A stretch of 64,000 bases of DNA from Bacillus wiedmannii (GCF_001583695.1 NZ_LOBC01000016.1:39878-103877); one strand, 5' to 3'. Counted from the first letter of the stretch, positions 9,475 through 19,591 are shown. Program-made: numbers and translations. The notes: generated from the letters alone by a model not told the origin.

Positions 9475-11394
9475 TTATTTTTCAGTCTCTTTAATTTTAG
9501 TTTGTACTTCGCCAGTTTTAACTTTATTACTCTCTGAGAACCGTAATAAATCGCCTTCAATAATTTTGTCAGACATTCGTAATTCATTTTGTGCACGATT
9601 AATGAGTGCTTGTGCTTCTTTTTTTGGTAAATCTACAATTTCACCCGTTATGCGGTCATAGAAAGTGTTGTTTGTGTATGCATACTTGTCTGTAATAAAG
9701 CTACCATCACGTAAAACAACAAAACCGGTATATTCATCTGAAAACATATCACGACCAAACCGAATATCGTTCGTAGTATCAATCCCTAATAAATTTAGAA
9801 TAGTAGGTTTCATATCGATTTGTCCCGTAGGTTTTGAAATTGTTTGACCTTCTGTTTGGCCAGGCATATGAATATATAAAGGTGTGCGTTGTAAATTTAA
9901 AGTATCGAATTCTGTTATTTGATCTTTTTCTAAAAACTGTGCCATTGCACGATTATGTTTTTCAGAAATGCCATAATGATCACCATACAACACAATAATA
10001 GAATCATCATACATTCCTTCGGCTTTTAAACGCTCAATAAATTTTTTAATTGACTCGTCTAAGTAACGTGCTGTTACGATATAACGATCAAATACGCCAT
10101 TACCAGAGTTGTATGGTTCAATAAATTTTGTATCTTCATCATACGTAAATGGATAATGGTTCGTTAAAGTAAGGAAACGAGCGTAAAATGGTTGATCAAC
10201 AGTTTTTAATATATCTACTGATTGATCAAAGTATTCGATATCTTTTAATCCCCAATTTAAATTTGTTTCTGGCGTAATTTTGTAATCAAGTTCATTATAG
10301 TAACGATCATAACCGAGAGCAGAGTACATAATGTTACGATTCCAAAATGTTGCGTTATTCGCATGGAATACAGAAGTGAAATAACCTTGCTGACGTAAAA
10401 TTTCTGGAGTCGCAGTATAATCATTGTTACCGTGCGTGAAAAATACAGCTCCTCGATTTAATGGATACAACGACGTATCGATTAGAAATTCAGAATCGGA
10501 CGTTTTTCCTTGCCCAGTTTGGTGGAAAAAGTTATCAAAGTAATAGCTTTCATTTATGAATTCATTCAAGAATGGTGTAACTTCTTGACCGTTAACTGAT
10601 GCGCCTATTAAAAAGGTTTGCAGGGATTCAAGAGTAACGACAATTACGTTTTTTCCTTTCGCTGCACCAAACATGTTAGGGTTTGGCTCACTTTGGTTTG
10701 CCTTTACGTAGTTTGCAGTTTCTTGTAATTTACTACTATCAGCAAGTGCTTTTTGTGATCCTGCTTTTACTTGTAGTGTTAAATCATATACTTGATGAGT
10801 GTATAGTCCCAAATTTTTAACAAGCATGACTCGGTCGAATGATCTCGTTAATAGTTCAGGTCGTTCTTTTTCTGCAAGGTGTAGATTCGCAAAAAATACA
10901 CCAAACGTTAAGAGAAAATATAACAAGCGTGCCGGATGAGTTACACGTCCTGTTTGGAAGACTAGTGCTTTCTTCTTTAATAAAATAAAGAAGAAAATAA
11001 TGTCTACGAATGCCAGAATAATTTTGTAGTTCAATATTTCTATAATACTGCCGCCTAATTGACCAAAGTTTGATGTTTGCCCGAGTACTGGTAACGTAAC
11101 GAAATCACTATAAAAATCATAGAACATGACATTCCCAACAAGTACGATTGTTAATAAGAGATTAATACATAGCGCGATATAATTTCTCTTTTCCCCAGTT
11201 GCAAATAATGCTAATCCGACAAAAGCTAATGATGCAGCGAGAGGGCTAATAAACAAAATAAGCTCTTGTGTAGAAGACTCAATTTTTAAATCGAAACTGA
11301 ATCTTGTAATAAGATATGTTTTTAACCATACTGCTAAAGCAATTATTAAAACAAAGCTTATATTTTGCATTTGTAGATTGATTTTATTTTTCAT
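9475..11394 (-). CDS. LTA synthase family protein (membrane sulfatase fold)
   Basis: Polymerises or primes glycerol-phosphate chains of lipoteichoic acid on the outer membrane face. Five hydrophobic segments fill the first 215 residues; the extracellular alkaline-phosphatase-like domain follows. Catalytic marks: metal-binding Glu256 in TLESLQ, nucleophile Thr298 in GQGKTSDSEF, and Asp472-His473 in YGDHYG. 639 aa matches LtaS and its B. subtilis paralogues (LtaS, YfnI, YqgS, YvgJ); which paralogue this is cannot be told. ATG 11394 is preferred to the upstream in-frame ATG at 11415, which lies before the AAGAAGGTG ribosome site. Monocistronic. Confidence 0.92.
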   Translation of the reverse strand: MKNKINLQMQNISFVLIIALAVWLKTYLITRFSFDLKIESSTQELILFISPLAASLAFVGLALFATGEKRNYIALCINLLLTIVLVGNVMFYDFYSDFVTLPVLGQTSNFGQLGGSIIEILNYKIILAFVDIIFFFILLKKKALVFQTGRVTHPARLLYFLLTFGVFFANLHLAEKERPELLTRSFDRVMLVKNLGLYTHQVYDLTLQVKAGSQKALADSSKLQETANYVKANQSEPNPNMFGAAKGKNVIVVTLESLQTFLIGASVNGQEVTPFLNEFINESYYFDNFFHQTGQGKTSDSEFLIDTSLYPLNRGAVFFTHGNNDYTATPEILRQQGYFTSVFHANNATFWNRNIMYSALGYDRYYNELDYKITPETNLNWGLKDIEYFDQSVDILKTVDQPFYARFLTLTNHYPFTYDEDTKFIEPYNSGNGVFDRYIVTARYLDESIKKFIERLKAEGMYDDSIIVLYGDHYGISEKHNRAMAQFLEKDQITEFDTLNLQRTPLYIHMPGQTEGQTISKPTGQIDMKPTILNLLGIDTTNDIRFGRDMFSDEYTGFVVLRDGSFITDKYAYTNNTFYDRITGEIVDLPKKEAQALINRAQNELRMSDKIIEGDLLRFSESNKVKTGEVQTKIKETEK

Positions 11395-11859
11395 TTTTAC
11401 ACCTTCTTTATACAATTTATTTAACTTGTGTTATATATTATATTTTCATAACTATTAGAGTGTAATGGACCATTTAATGGTTTCTAAAGGTAATAATATG
11501 AAGTATTCATATACGTACAATGGGGAATTTTAAAGCGCAAATCTATTTTTTGAAACAGAACAGAAAAAGTCATAGTTGTAGTAAAAAATACTTATAGACA
11601 TCCTAACATATTAAACACTATGATGATGTTACAAAATATCGAACAAATGAAAGTGGAAATGAATAGAGGCTTTTAAAACTGTTGACATTCAATTTGTTAG
11701 AATTGAATGTCGATAGTTTTACCATACATAGTTATGTTACATATGTATTTCGTAAAATCCCGATTCTTGGCGGGATAATCATTAGCAGGGGAAGGACAAG
11801 GTACATAAACAAAGTGTTATAGAAGTTAAAATATTTGATTGCTATCTTAATGAAAGAAA
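11395..11859. other. Intergenic stretch with a gene-like remnant and a long hairpin
   Basis: A plus-strand frame runs from 11554 to TAA at 11674-11676; its translation (KVIVVVKNTYRHPNIL... then a Met/Gln-rich helix) looks like the end of a protein but has no proper start. It stops exactly where the 46-base hairpin at 11675-11720 begins. Perhaps a decayed gene with its terminator. Nothing else is supported. Confidence 0.35.
11675..11720. terminator. 20-bp stem hairpin, probable terminator
   Basis: GACATTCAATT and AATTGAATGTC pair perfectly around TGTTAG; the stem extends to 20 bp with two wobble pairs to AAAACT/AGTTTT. The T run lies within the arm rather than after it. It may end minus-strand transcription of the FAD oxidoreductase or a lost plus-strand gene. 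Confidence 0.5.
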
Positions 11860-13197
11860 TTAAATATGAGATAAATATTTTCCAACATACAACCCACTTG
11901 CAGCAGCTTGAGATAATGAATGAGTGACGCCTGAACAATCTCCAACTAAAAATAGCCCATGCACACTTGTTTCAAAATGGTTATTGGTTTTTATCGTAGG
12001 AGCATAGAACTTTCCGTCAATTCCATATAATAAAGTATCTTTATCGATTGGTTCTTGGATAAATTGTTTTAAACGTAATAAAAATTCTTTAAGCCCTTCA
12101 ATATATAATCGAGGAATTTCTGTATTCAAATCTCCATAATCTCCTTGTAGTGTAGGCTGTATACGGTTATGTTTCATGCCGTTCTCTGTTGTAGGTTGTT
12201 TATTTAGTAAGTCCTCTAAGCGCTGTATAACAATTCGATCTTGTCCTTGGTTAATGCTTTTAATAATTGAACTTGCGTATACATTTGCTTCTTTGAGAGT
12301 TGAAAAATAGCGCGGGATAAATAAAGTGAAATTTAAGTTAGGTGTGCCAGTTCCTTCCTCTCGAAAATTTTGACCGTCAGGCATAACTAAACCTTCTTCG
12401 TACTTTCTAATGATGCGTCCTTTTGGATTCATACAGTACGTAGTTGCGGTGAAGTGTTCATGCTCATAAGAAAGTTTTGTCTCAAATGTATCTTTTAATA
12501 TAGAACGTAATTGGTGTTCGTTCATCTCTACTCTAATCCCTAAATCTACACGAGTTTGCTCCTGAGAAATATTGAGAGAAGTGCACATTTTTTTTAACCA
12601 ATCCGCTCCAGAACGCCCAGTTGCAAATACTAGTTGCTTAGATTGAACTGTTCCTTCATTTGTCTCTATTGTAAAATGATCTTTCTGTTTCATAATATGT
12701 TGTACATCTATATGAAATTGAATATTTATTTTCGTAAGTAAAAATTTATAGAGCTGTTGAAAAATGTCACTTGAAAGGGTAGTACCAAGATGTCGTACTT
12801 CTGTTGTTAGCATTTGTAAACCACACGTTTCTGCTCTCTTATTGAGATTTGGATTTTCTGTAGAGTATTTTGAAACAGAACTTCCTCCGAACTGACATAG
12901 AATTTCATCTACTTCAGCCATGAGTTGAATAAAGCTTTCTTTACCGACTTTTTGCTCAAGTTCTCCGCCAAATCCGTTTGTATAATTAAATTTCCCTTCA
13001 GATTTTCCTAAACCACCAAATCCGAAATATTTATCACATGTAGTACAATTACACACTTTTCCTTCGTCTAAAGGACAATGGCGATTTTCTAGCGTTTTAC
13101 CTTTATCAAGAATTAAAACCTTTTTGTTACTTTTAGCCAGTGAATAAGCCATAAAAATGCTACTTACTCCAGCACCGATAATTGTAACATCATACAT
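11860..13197 (-). CDS. FAD-dependent oxidoreductase (COG2509-like dehydrogenase)
   Basis: A 445-aa flavoprotein. The N-terminal dinucleotide fold has GAGVSSIFMA at residues 8-17 and an acidic end to the second strand (ILDKG). A Cys cluster follows (CPLDEGKVCNCTTC, residues 41-54) and then a Gly-rich segment FGFGGLGKSEGKFN, both typical of uncharacterised dehydrogenases of the COG2509 kind. ATGRSGADW and GLFLVGDCSG near residues 190 and 415 complete the FAD site. No signal peptide. Substrate unknown. It stands alone on the minus strand, with a weak ribosome site; the 265 bases upstream hold no other gene. Confidence 0.8.
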   Translation of the reverse strand: MYDVTIIGAGVSSIFMAYSLAKSNKKVLILDKGKTLENRHCPLDEGKVCNCTTCDKYFGFGGLGKSEGKFNYTNGFGGELEQKVGKESFIQLMAEVDEILCQFGGSSVSKYSTENPNLNKRAETCGLQMLTTEVRHLGTTLSSDIFQQLYKFLLTKINIQFHIDVQHIMKQKDHFTIETNEGTVQSKQLVFATGRSGADWLKKMCTSLNISQEQTRVDLGIRVEMNEHQLRSILKDTFETKLSYEHEHFTATTYCMNPKGRIIRKYEEGLVMPDGQNFREEGTGTPNLNFTLFIPRYFSTLKEANVYASSIIKSINQGQDRIVIQRLEDLLNKQPTTENGMKHNRIQPTLQGDYGDLNTEIPRLYIEGLKEFLLRLKQFIQEPIDKDTLLYGIDGKFYAPTIKTNNHFETSVHGLFLVGDCSGVTHSLSQAAASGLYVGKYLSHI

Positions 13198-13414
13198 ATT
13201 TTTTCACCTGCTAACGAATAGTTTGTTTTTATTTTTCTAGTGTATAACAATTTTATGAAGTTAAGAAATAGCTTTTATTAATAAAGAGGGAGTTTTTGAA
13301 CTTGATGCTTTTTTAATTTCTCGGAGTGGTGGGATAAATACAAATGTTTTTATTTGAAAGAAGAAATAGTTTTAAATGATCACTATGTCATATGATTAAT
13401 AAAATCTAACATAT

Positions 13415-13447
13415 AAAAAAACAGACCTTTCAAGTGAAGAGGTCTGT
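13415..13447 (-). terminator. Terminator of the LysM hydrolase gene
   Basis: ACAGACCT/AGGTCTGT stem with an 11-base loop, followed on the minus strand by a T run (plus-strand AAAAAA at 13415-13420). Confidence 0.85.
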
Positions 13448-13462
13448 TAATGATTTCAAATG

Positions 13463-14260
13463 TTATTTAGCAAACAGATGGTTACCAATTACTGCTACTG
13501 TTTGACGTGTCGTAATCCATTTGTCTGTTGATGTTTTTGGATTATAGAAATAAAGCCAATCAGAATGTATGCCATTTGTGGAGATAGCTTCTTCTACTGC
13601 CATTTTTGCTTCTGGGCTTGCAGGCTGATTAATTCTTCCATCTGTAACAGGAGTAAAGGCATATCCATATTTAATAGGTTCATAAATAACGCCTGTTATT
13701 GTATTTGGAAAACCTTTTGCGTTTACACGATTTAGTATAACTTTTGCTACAGCCACTTTTCCTTTATATGACTCTCCACCTGCTTCAGCAGTAACTAAGC
13801 GTGCCATTAAGTCTTTTTCTTTTTCTGAAATGTTTGAGTTGATTTTTAAATGTTGTCCTGTATAAAGTTTGTTTCCGGCTGTATTGTTAATTTGTTTTAT
13901 AGATTGAACGGTAACATTGTAACGCTTTGCTATCGTTTCTAATGAATCTCCCGGTTGTACTTGATAAATAATTTGTCCAGAAATGTTCGCAGGTTTGACG
14001 TTTTGACGAACGGTGATTTCATTTGATTTCGTGGACCCTGGAATATTTAACTGTTCACCAATAAAGGTTTGATCGTTTCCTTTATTATTAGCCTGTTTAA
14101 TGGATTGTATTGAAACCCCGTATTGTTTACTAATGCCCCAAAGTGTATCATTCTTTTTTACTGTATGAATGGTAGATGCTTCAGCTGTACTTTGATGACA
14201 TACGAATGTAATTGCAGCTGCAGATATAGGGATTATATGTTTTATTTTTAATAATTTCAT
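13463..14260 (-). CDS. Cell wall hydrolase: two LysM domains plus SleB/CwlJ-type catalytic domain
   Basis: Secreted peptidoglycan hydrolase of 265 aa. Residues 1-28 form a signal peptide (ending STAEAS). LysM repeats lie at about 30-73 and 98-140, each with the DTLWGISKQYGV / DSLETIAKRYNV core. Residues 150-265 are a hydrolase_2 domain with Glu159 in LVTAEAGGES as the likely catalytic acid, GKVAVAKVILNRV, and a C-terminal DWLYFYNP segment. It resembles B. subtilis YkvT or SleB-like lytic enzymes; LysM in place of the usual SleB peptidoglycan-binding domain suggests a vegetative wall rather than cortex role, but this is inference. Divergent from the PlcR-controlled protease. Confidence 0.88.
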   Translation of the reverse strand: MKLLKIKHIIPISAAAITFVCHQSTAEASTIHTVKKNDTLWGISKQYGVSIQSIKQANNKGNDQTFIGEQLNIPGSTKSNEITVRQNVKPANISGQIIYQVQPGDSLETIAKRYNVTVQSIKQINNTAGNKLYTGQHLKINSNISEKEKDLMARLVTAEAGGESYKGKVAVAKVILNRVNAKGFPNTITGVIYEPIKYGYAFTPVTDGRINQPASPEAKMAVEEAISTNGIHSDWLYFYNPKTSTDKWITTRQTVAVIGNHLFAK

Positions 14261-14407
14261 TGCAAATCCTCCTAAGAAAAATTAAGGCGAAACGGTTAAG
14301 TAATGTAGTTCAGAATGTCTATTTATAATATTTTAATGTAAGTATATTAGCACATATGAAATAAATAATCATTATAAGTTTCTTATTTAGTTAGTTTAGA
14401 GTCCGAA

Positions 14408-14423
14408 TATGAAATATTGCATA
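14408..14423 (+). promoter_or_regulatory. PlcR box upstream of the S8 protease
   Basis: TATGAAATATTGCATA matches the PlcR consensus TATGnAnnnnTnCATA at every fixed position. It lies 136 bases before the protease start and 148 bases before the divergent cell wall hydrolase start. PlcR-PapR is the quorum-sensing activator of secreted virulence factors in the B. cereus group. Confidence 0.9.
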
Positions 14424-14558
14424 TGAAAATACATTGAAGTTCATATTGCTGATTACTATAATCTATTTAGTAGAAGGATAACTTTATATGTTATAGAAAT
14501 TAAATCATTATAGATTAATATAATGATTTAATAGTTTGTCAATTGGAGGAGTGATGTA

Positions 14559-16400
14559 ATGAATATATTTAAAAGAATATCTGTTTCAGTTGTAATCATT
14601 TCAATATGTTTAGGAATAGGAGGTATTGTCAATATTGTAAATGCTGATTCTATAGAACAGCAGGGTAAATTAGGAATAGAGCAAGAAGCAGGTAAGCAAA
14701 TCATTGTAAAATTTAGAGCAGATTTGAAATTGCCATATGAAGATGGTATTGAAAAACAGATACAAGATCAAGCAAGTGACAAAGTACTAGAAGATCTTTT
14801 GGTAGAATATCCAGATGCAACATTTACTCGTTTATTTACATCTGTAAGTCCAGAAGAAATACAAGACCTTGAAGTGAAAGCACCTAATAATGTATCTACA
14901 AGTTTATTAAACTACTATATTCTTCGAAATCAAAATAGTGGGCATGAAGAAGAACTAGTAGATAAGCTAAAGGCATCTTCTTTAATAGAAGATGTGTATA
15001 TGAAGAAACAAGAAAAAATAACGCCACCAGAAGTACAACCATCAAATGTATCTCTTAATCCTAATAATAATCCTAGATTTAAAAAACAAGGATATCTTGA
15101 AGCAGCCCCATACGGTATTAATGCGTCTTTTGCCTGGGGAGTTCAAGGTGGAAATGGAAATGGTATAACTTTTGTTGATATGGAATATGGTTGGTTATTA
15201 AATCATGAGGATTTAGTACATCAAAATATTGAATTAATGTCTGGAATAAATATAGATCAACATGTCGGCCATGGGACGTCTGTACTAGGAATTGTATCCT
15301 CTGAGGACAATGAAGTTGGGAATATTGGGATTGCGCCAAAAGCGAAAGCAAAGGTGATTTCTCAAATAAGAGATAACGGACAGTATAATACAGCTGATGC
15401 AATATTAAGTGCTGTAAATCATTTAGAAGCTGGGGATGTTTTATTATTAGAGGCACAAGCTTCCTTTGATGGATATGGTGATAAATATTTACCTGTTGAA
15501 GTACAACCAGATATCTTTGATGCAATTCGTGCTGGTACAGATAAAGGTGTTGTCATTATAGAGGCTGGAGCAAATGGTTGGAATGATTTAGATCAATTTA
15601 AAGATAGAAATGGTAAACAAATTTTAAATCGCAATAGTAAAGATTTTAAAGATTCAGGTGCAATTATGGTAGGAGCGGGCTCTTCATCTTTCCCTCACGA
15701 GCGCATGTGGTTTTCGAATTATGGAAGCCGTATTGATGTGTATGGCTGGGGAGAAAACGTAGATACAACTACAGCTGAGCAAAGTCGAAGTGCTATAAAT
15801 CTTTATACATCTAGCTTTAGTGGCACATCGAGTGCTTCGCCTATTATTGCCGGAGCAGCGACTTTAGTACAAAGCATTGCTAAAGAAAATTTAGGACAAC
15901 CATATAGACCAAGTGAACTAAGAGCAATATTAAGCAACCACAACACAGGAACAAAATCTAAAGATCCATATTTAGATAAAATTGGTGTTTTACCAGATTT
16001 GAAGTCTATACTAGTAATCTTAGGGTATGGACAAAGAAAACCAAACGGTGGGAATGAGTTACAAGTAACAGAAAATGAACCAAATAATGAGCCTAGACAG
16101 GCAAATAAAGTTAACATTCATACACCGGTGAAAGGAACGCTACATAATAGGGATAATGTAGATGTATTTACTTTCCAAATTGACTCACCAGAAAATATTA
16201 ATATTTCTCTACTAAATGAACAAAACATTGGAATGACATGGGTACTTCATCATGAATCAGATTTAAACAACTATGTAGCATATGGTGAAAATGAAGGGAA
16301 TGTAGTTAAAGGAACTTATAATGCAAAGCCAGGTAAATATTATTTATATGTTTATAAGTATGAGAATAAAGATGGTTCATATATATTGAATATAAAATAA
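14559..16400 (+). CDS. Secreted S8 family serine peptidase (subtilase)
   Basis: 613-aa exported protease. Signal peptide 1-30, then an inhibitor-like propeptide that contains QIIVKFR. The catalytic triad is visible: Asp207 in TFVDMEYG, His238 in VGHGTSVLGI and Ser424 in GTSSASPIIAG. The final 110 residues, beginning ENEPNNEPRQANKV, look like a PPC (bacterial pre-peptidase C-terminal) beta-sandwich. The start has a strong GGAGG 8 bases upstream. A perfect PlcR box precedes it, and the PlcR-boxed phospholipase gene plcA follows, so it is likely induced at the onset of stationary phase with other exported degradative enzymes. Confidence 0.92.
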   Translation: MNIFKRISVSVVIISICLGIGGIVNIVNADSIEQQGKLGIEQEAGKQIIVKFRADLKLPYEDGIEKQIQDQASDKVLEDLLVEYPDATFTRLFTSVSPEEIQDLEVKAPNNVSTSLLNYYILRNQNSGHEEELVDKLKASSLIEDVYMKKQEKITPPEVQPSNVSLNPNNNPRFKKQGYLEAAPYGINASFAWGVQGGNGNGITFVDMEYGWLLNHEDLVHQNIELMSGINIDQHVGHGTSVLGIVSSEDNEVGNIGIAPKAKAKVISQIRDNGQYNTADAILSAVNHLEAGDVLLLEAQASFDGYGDKYLPVEVQPDIFDAIRAGTDKGVVIIEAGANGWNDLDQFKDRNGKQILNRNSKDFKDSGAIMVGAGSSSFPHERMWFSNYGSRIDVYGWGENVDTTTAEQSRSAINLYTSSFSGTSSASPIIAGAATLVQSIAKENLGQPYRPSELRAILSNHNTGTKSKDPYLDKIGVLPDLKSILVILGYGQRKPNGGNELQVTENEPNNEPRQANKVNIHTPVKGTLHNRDNVDVFTFQIDSPENINISLLNEQNIGMTWVLHHESDLNNYVAYGENEGNVVKGTYNAKPGKYYLYVYKYENKDGSYILNIK

Positions 16401-16403
16401 ACG

Positions 16404-16430
16404 AAAGGAACTTCAGATGAAGTTCCTTTA
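16404..16430 (+). terminator. Terminator after the subtilase gene
   Basis: AAAGGAACTTC/GAAGTTCCTTT stem with a 4-base loop; the A/T-rich tail AAATTTTT follows. Confidence 0.8.
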
Positions 16431-16476
16431 AATTTTTCTAATTCAGTATATGTGAATGATTTTTTAACTTTACTTC

Positions 16477-16492
16477 TATGCAATATTTCATA
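16477..16492 (+). promoter_or_regulatory. PlcR box upstream of plcA
   Basis: TATGCAATATTTCATA fits TATGnAnnnnTnCATA exactly, 85 bases before the plcA start. plcA is a classical PlcR target, so this site is expected. Confidence 0.95.
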
Positions 16493-16577
16493 TTGATGAA
16501 ATGTTATTTATTTTTTACTCACCAGATTATATTATATTCAATAAGTTTGATATAAAAGGGAAAAAGGAGGAAGAATA

Positions 16578-17558
16578 ATGAGCAATAAGAAGTTTATTTT
16601 GAAATTATTCATATGTAGTATGATATTTATCACATCTGTATTTGCTTTACATGATAAGCAAGTCGTTGCAGCTAGCTCTGTTATTGAACTTGAAAATTGG
16701 TCAAAATGGATGCAACCTATACCTGATAATATCCCGTTAGCACGAATTTCAATTCCAGGAACACATGATAGTGGTACGTTCAAATTACAAAATCCAATAA
16801 AGCAAGTATGGGGAATGACGCAAGAGTATGATTTTCGTTATCAAATGGATCATGGAGCTCGCATTTTTGATATAAGAGGCCGTTTAACAGATGATAATAC
16901 GATAGTTCTTCATCATGGGCCATTATACCTTTATGTAACACTGCATGAATTCATAAACGAAGCGAAACAATTTTTAAAAGATAACCCAAGTGAAACAATT
17001 ATTATGTCTTTAAAAAAAGAGTATGAGGATATGAAAGGGGCAGAAGGTTCCTTTAGTAATACGTTTGAAAAAAAATATTTTGTTGATCCTATCTTTTTAA
17101 AAACAGAAGGAAATATAAAACTTGGAGATGCTCGAGGGAAAATTGTACTACTAAAAAGATATAGTGGTAGTAATGAATCTGGAGGATATAATAATTTTTA
17201 TTGGCCAGATAATGAGACGTTTACGACAACTGTAAATCAAAATGTAAATGTAACAGTACAAGATAAATATAAAGTGAGTTATGATGTGAAAGTAAAATCT
17301 ATTAAAGATACGATCAATGAAACGATGAACAATAGTCAGGATTTAAATCATCTATATGTTAATTTTACAAGCTTGTCTTCTGGTGGTACAGCATGGAATA
17401 GTCCATATTACTATGCCTCTTATATAAATCCTGAAATTGCGGCATATATTAAACAAGAGGATCCAAAAAGAGTTGGTTGGATTATCCAAGATTATGTTAG
17501 TGATAAGTGGTCACCGATTCTCTATCAAGAAGTTATAAGAACTAATAAGTCGCTTTAA
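16578..17558 (+). CDS. plcA: Phosphatidylinositol-specific phospholipase C
   Basis: Secreted enzyme that cleaves phosphatidylinositol and GPI anchors to diacylglycerol and inositol cyclic phosphate. Signal peptide of 31 residues ending VVAA. The two catalytic histidines are His63 (in PGTHDSGTF) and His113 (in LHHGPLY), matching His32 and His82 of the mature B. cereus enzyme; [13 protein letters not shown] between them is also conserved. Length 326 aa, close to the family's usual size. A ribosome site AAAGGAGG precedes ATG 16578. Regulated by PlcR as judged by the box at 16477. Among the best species-group markers in the window. Confidence 0.97.
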   Translation: MSNKKFILKLFICSMIFITSVFALHDKQVVAASSVIELENWSKWMQPIPDNIPLARISIPGTHDSGTFKLQNPIKQVWGMTQEYDFRYQMDHGARIFDIRGRLTDDNTIVLHHGPLYLYVTLHEFINEAKQFLKDNPSETIIMSLKKEYEDMKGAEGSFSNTFEKKYFVDPIFLKTEGNIKLGDARGKIVLLKRYSGSNESGGYNNFYWPDNETFTTTVNQNVNVTVQDKYKVSYDVKVKSIKDTINETMNNSQDLNHLYVNFTSLSSGGTAWNSPYYYASYINPEIAAYIKQEDPKRVGWIIQDYVSDKWSPILYQEVIRTNKSL

Positions 17559-17596
17559 TTTTCACCATAATTTCATAGAAACAATGTAACGCTATT

Positions 17597-17628
17597 AAAA
17601 GTCTTGTGGAATTCCCATAAGACTTTTT
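17597..17628 (+). terminator. Terminator after plcA
   Basis: AAAAGTCTTGTGG pairs with CCATAAGACTTTT around AATTC, one wobble pair included, with T's at the end. Confidence 0.8.
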
Positions 17629-17709
17629 AGTATTTGATATTATGAGAATCAAAGTTCTTTGAATAGGTTTATATAATAATTTAATGCAGTTATAAGATCG
17701 ATACGAAAA

Positions 17710-17729
17710 AAATGTCGATAAATGTCGAT
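17710..17729 (+). repeat. Two exact tandem copies of a 10-bp unit upstream of the chemoreceptor gene
   Basis: AAATGTCGAT is repeated head to tail without a gap, so the units face the same side of the helix. It lies about 55-70 bases before the start codon, where a regulator or polymerase would bind. Confidence 0.6.
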
Positions 17730-17781
17730 TATTATTGTAATATAAAACACATAAATATAATATACAGATGAGGTGGATTTG

Positions 17782-19497
17782 TTGTCTTTTATTAAAAATA
17801 GTAAAATAGGAACGAAATTAAATGTGTTAGTCATTATATCGAGTTTTGCTTGTATCATGTTATCTTCACTGGGGTTTTTAGGGCTTCAAAAAGGTGAAAA
17901 TACATCTTCTAGTATGTATGACGAAAGGCTATTACCAATTGAATGGATAGGAACTGTAGAATCAAATTTTTACCATGTTAATATGAATTTTATGGAGATT
18001 ATGATATCGAAAGATGAAAAAAGAATGAAAGAACTAATAACAGAAATGGATAAGACTAGGAAAGAAAATGATGAGTTATTAAAACAATTTGAAACTAGAA
18101 TTAGTTCTCATAAAGAAAAGGGCTTGTATAATGCATTTCAAAGTCAATTCAAAGATTTAAGAATACAAATGAAGAAAGCACAGGACTTGGGACTGACTAA
18201 TAATGAAGAAGCGTATAGCTATTATTTAAAAGAAATTGAGCCTAATATGGGAAAAACAATTCAGTCTATTCGTGAACTTATTTTATATAATAATACCGCG
18301 GCTGAACAACTACAAAAAGAGAATGTGAATAGTGTGAAAAATACAATAATAACATTTGTAATTATTTCATGTGTTGGAATCATAATAATTATTTTTATTG
18401 GTTTTATAATAAAAAATGTTATAAAAAAACCAATTGTATTATTACAAAAAGATATGGAACGAGTATCTGCTGGAGATTTAACAATTCGAACTTCTTATAA
18501 ATCCGAGAACGAATTAGGCCATATTGTACAATCTTTTAATAGTATGTTAGATAACTTGCAACAATTAGTCGGTCAGGTGAAGGTTACAGCAAAAGAAGTG
18601 ATTATTTCAACTGAAAATATGTTACAAGAGACAAAAACGGCAGCAAATATATCAAACGAGGTTGTTCGAACTACTTCTGAAATAAATAAAGAAATAGAGG
18701 GACAAGTGACTAGTATTCAAGAAAGTTCAACTGCGATGGAAGAAATTGCAACTGGAGTTCAAACAGTAGCTGAATCTTCAGCGATGGTTGCTGAAGTTGC
18801 TGTTGCAACAATAGACCAAGCAAATGCTGGTAGTGAAGTTATAAAACAATCTATTCGTCAAATGAATAGTGTGAATGAAGTTGTCGAAGAAACTTCTAAG
18901 GTCATTGATAGACTTGTTACACGTACACAACAAATTGAAGAAGCGCTAGATATTATTACTAATATTGCAGAACAAACGAATTTACTGGCCTTAAATGCTG
19001 CAATTGAGGCAGCACGCGCCGGAGAAAATGGAAAAGGATTTGCAGTAGTTGCAGCTGAAGTAAGAGGTCTGGCTGAGAAATCTAAAACGTCTGTAAATGA
19101 TATAAATAATTTATTACGTTTTATACATCAAGATACACAGGATACAGTTCATGTAATGAAAAAAGGTCATCAACAGGTTAGTGGTGGTAAAGAAGCAGCA
19201 TATAAGGCAGAACTCGCATTTTCATCTATTATGCAAGATATTAATAGAATAACGTCCCAAATTCAAGAAGTGTCTGCTGCCACAGAAGAAATGTCTGCTG
19301 GGACAGAAGAAGTGAATGCCTCTTTATCAATAGTTTCTGAAACTGCAACACAAGTCGCACAAGAAACGAATCGAACGGTACAATCAATTCAAGCACAAGC
19401 CACATTGATTCAAGAAATAACGACGAAATCTAATGAAATGAAAAAGAAAGTCGAAAATTTAGAAATGCTAATTTCACAATTCATTATTGAAGAATAA
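17782..19497 (+). CDS. Methyl-accepting chemotaxis protein
   Basis: Membrane chemoreceptor that signals to CheA/CheW. Order: first membrane segment about 12-32; extracytoplasmic four-helix bundle (4HB_MCP type) to about 185; second membrane segment about 190-212; HAMP 212-265; long cytoplasmic coiled coil with the signalling hairpin ([19 protein letters not shown] and [18 protein letters not shown], the latter slightly downstream). TTG 17782 is taken as start because AGGTGG lies 5 bases before it; GTG 17773 falls inside that site. 571 aa. It follows plcA on the same strand but after a terminator, so it has its own promoter. No PlcR box was found in front of it. Confidence 0.93.
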   Translation: MSFIKNSKIGTKLNVLVIISSFACIMLSSLGFLGLQKGENTSSSMYDERLLPIEWIGTVESNFYHVNMNFMEIMISKDEKRMKELITEMDKTRKENDELLKQFETRISSHKEKGLYNAFQSQFKDLRIQMKKAQDLGLTNNEEAYSYYLKEIEPNMGKTIQSIRELILYNNTAAEQLQKENVNSVKNTIITFVIISCVGIIIIIFIGFIIKNVIKKPIVLLQKDMERVSAGDLTIRTSYKSENELGHIVQSFNSMLDNLQQLVGQVKVTAKEVIISTENMLQETKTAANISNEVVRTTSEINKEIEGQVTSIQESSTAMEEIATGVQTVAESSAMVAEVAVATIDQANAGSEVIKQSIRQMNSVNEVVEETSKVIDRLVTRTQQIEEALDIITNIAEQTNLLALNAAIEAARAGENGKGFAVVAAEVRGLAEKSKTSVNDINNLLRFIHQDTQDTVHVMKKGHQQVSGGKEAAYKAELAFSSIMQDINRITSQIQEVSAATEEMSAGTEEVNASLSIVSETATQVAQETNRTVQSIQAQATLIQEITTKSNEMKKKVENLEMLISQFIIEE

Positions 19498-19563
19498 GTT
19501 TGTTAACATTTATCATTAGTATAAACTTTAAGATAATCAATATAGTCTGCGTTGCACAATTTG

Positions 19564-19591
19564 AAAAAGGACCTTTATAGGTTCTTTTTTT
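19564..19591 (+). terminator. Terminator after the chemoreceptor gene
   Basis: AAAAAGGACC/GGTTCTTTTTT stem (one wobble) with loop TTTATA and a T run. Confidence 0.75.
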
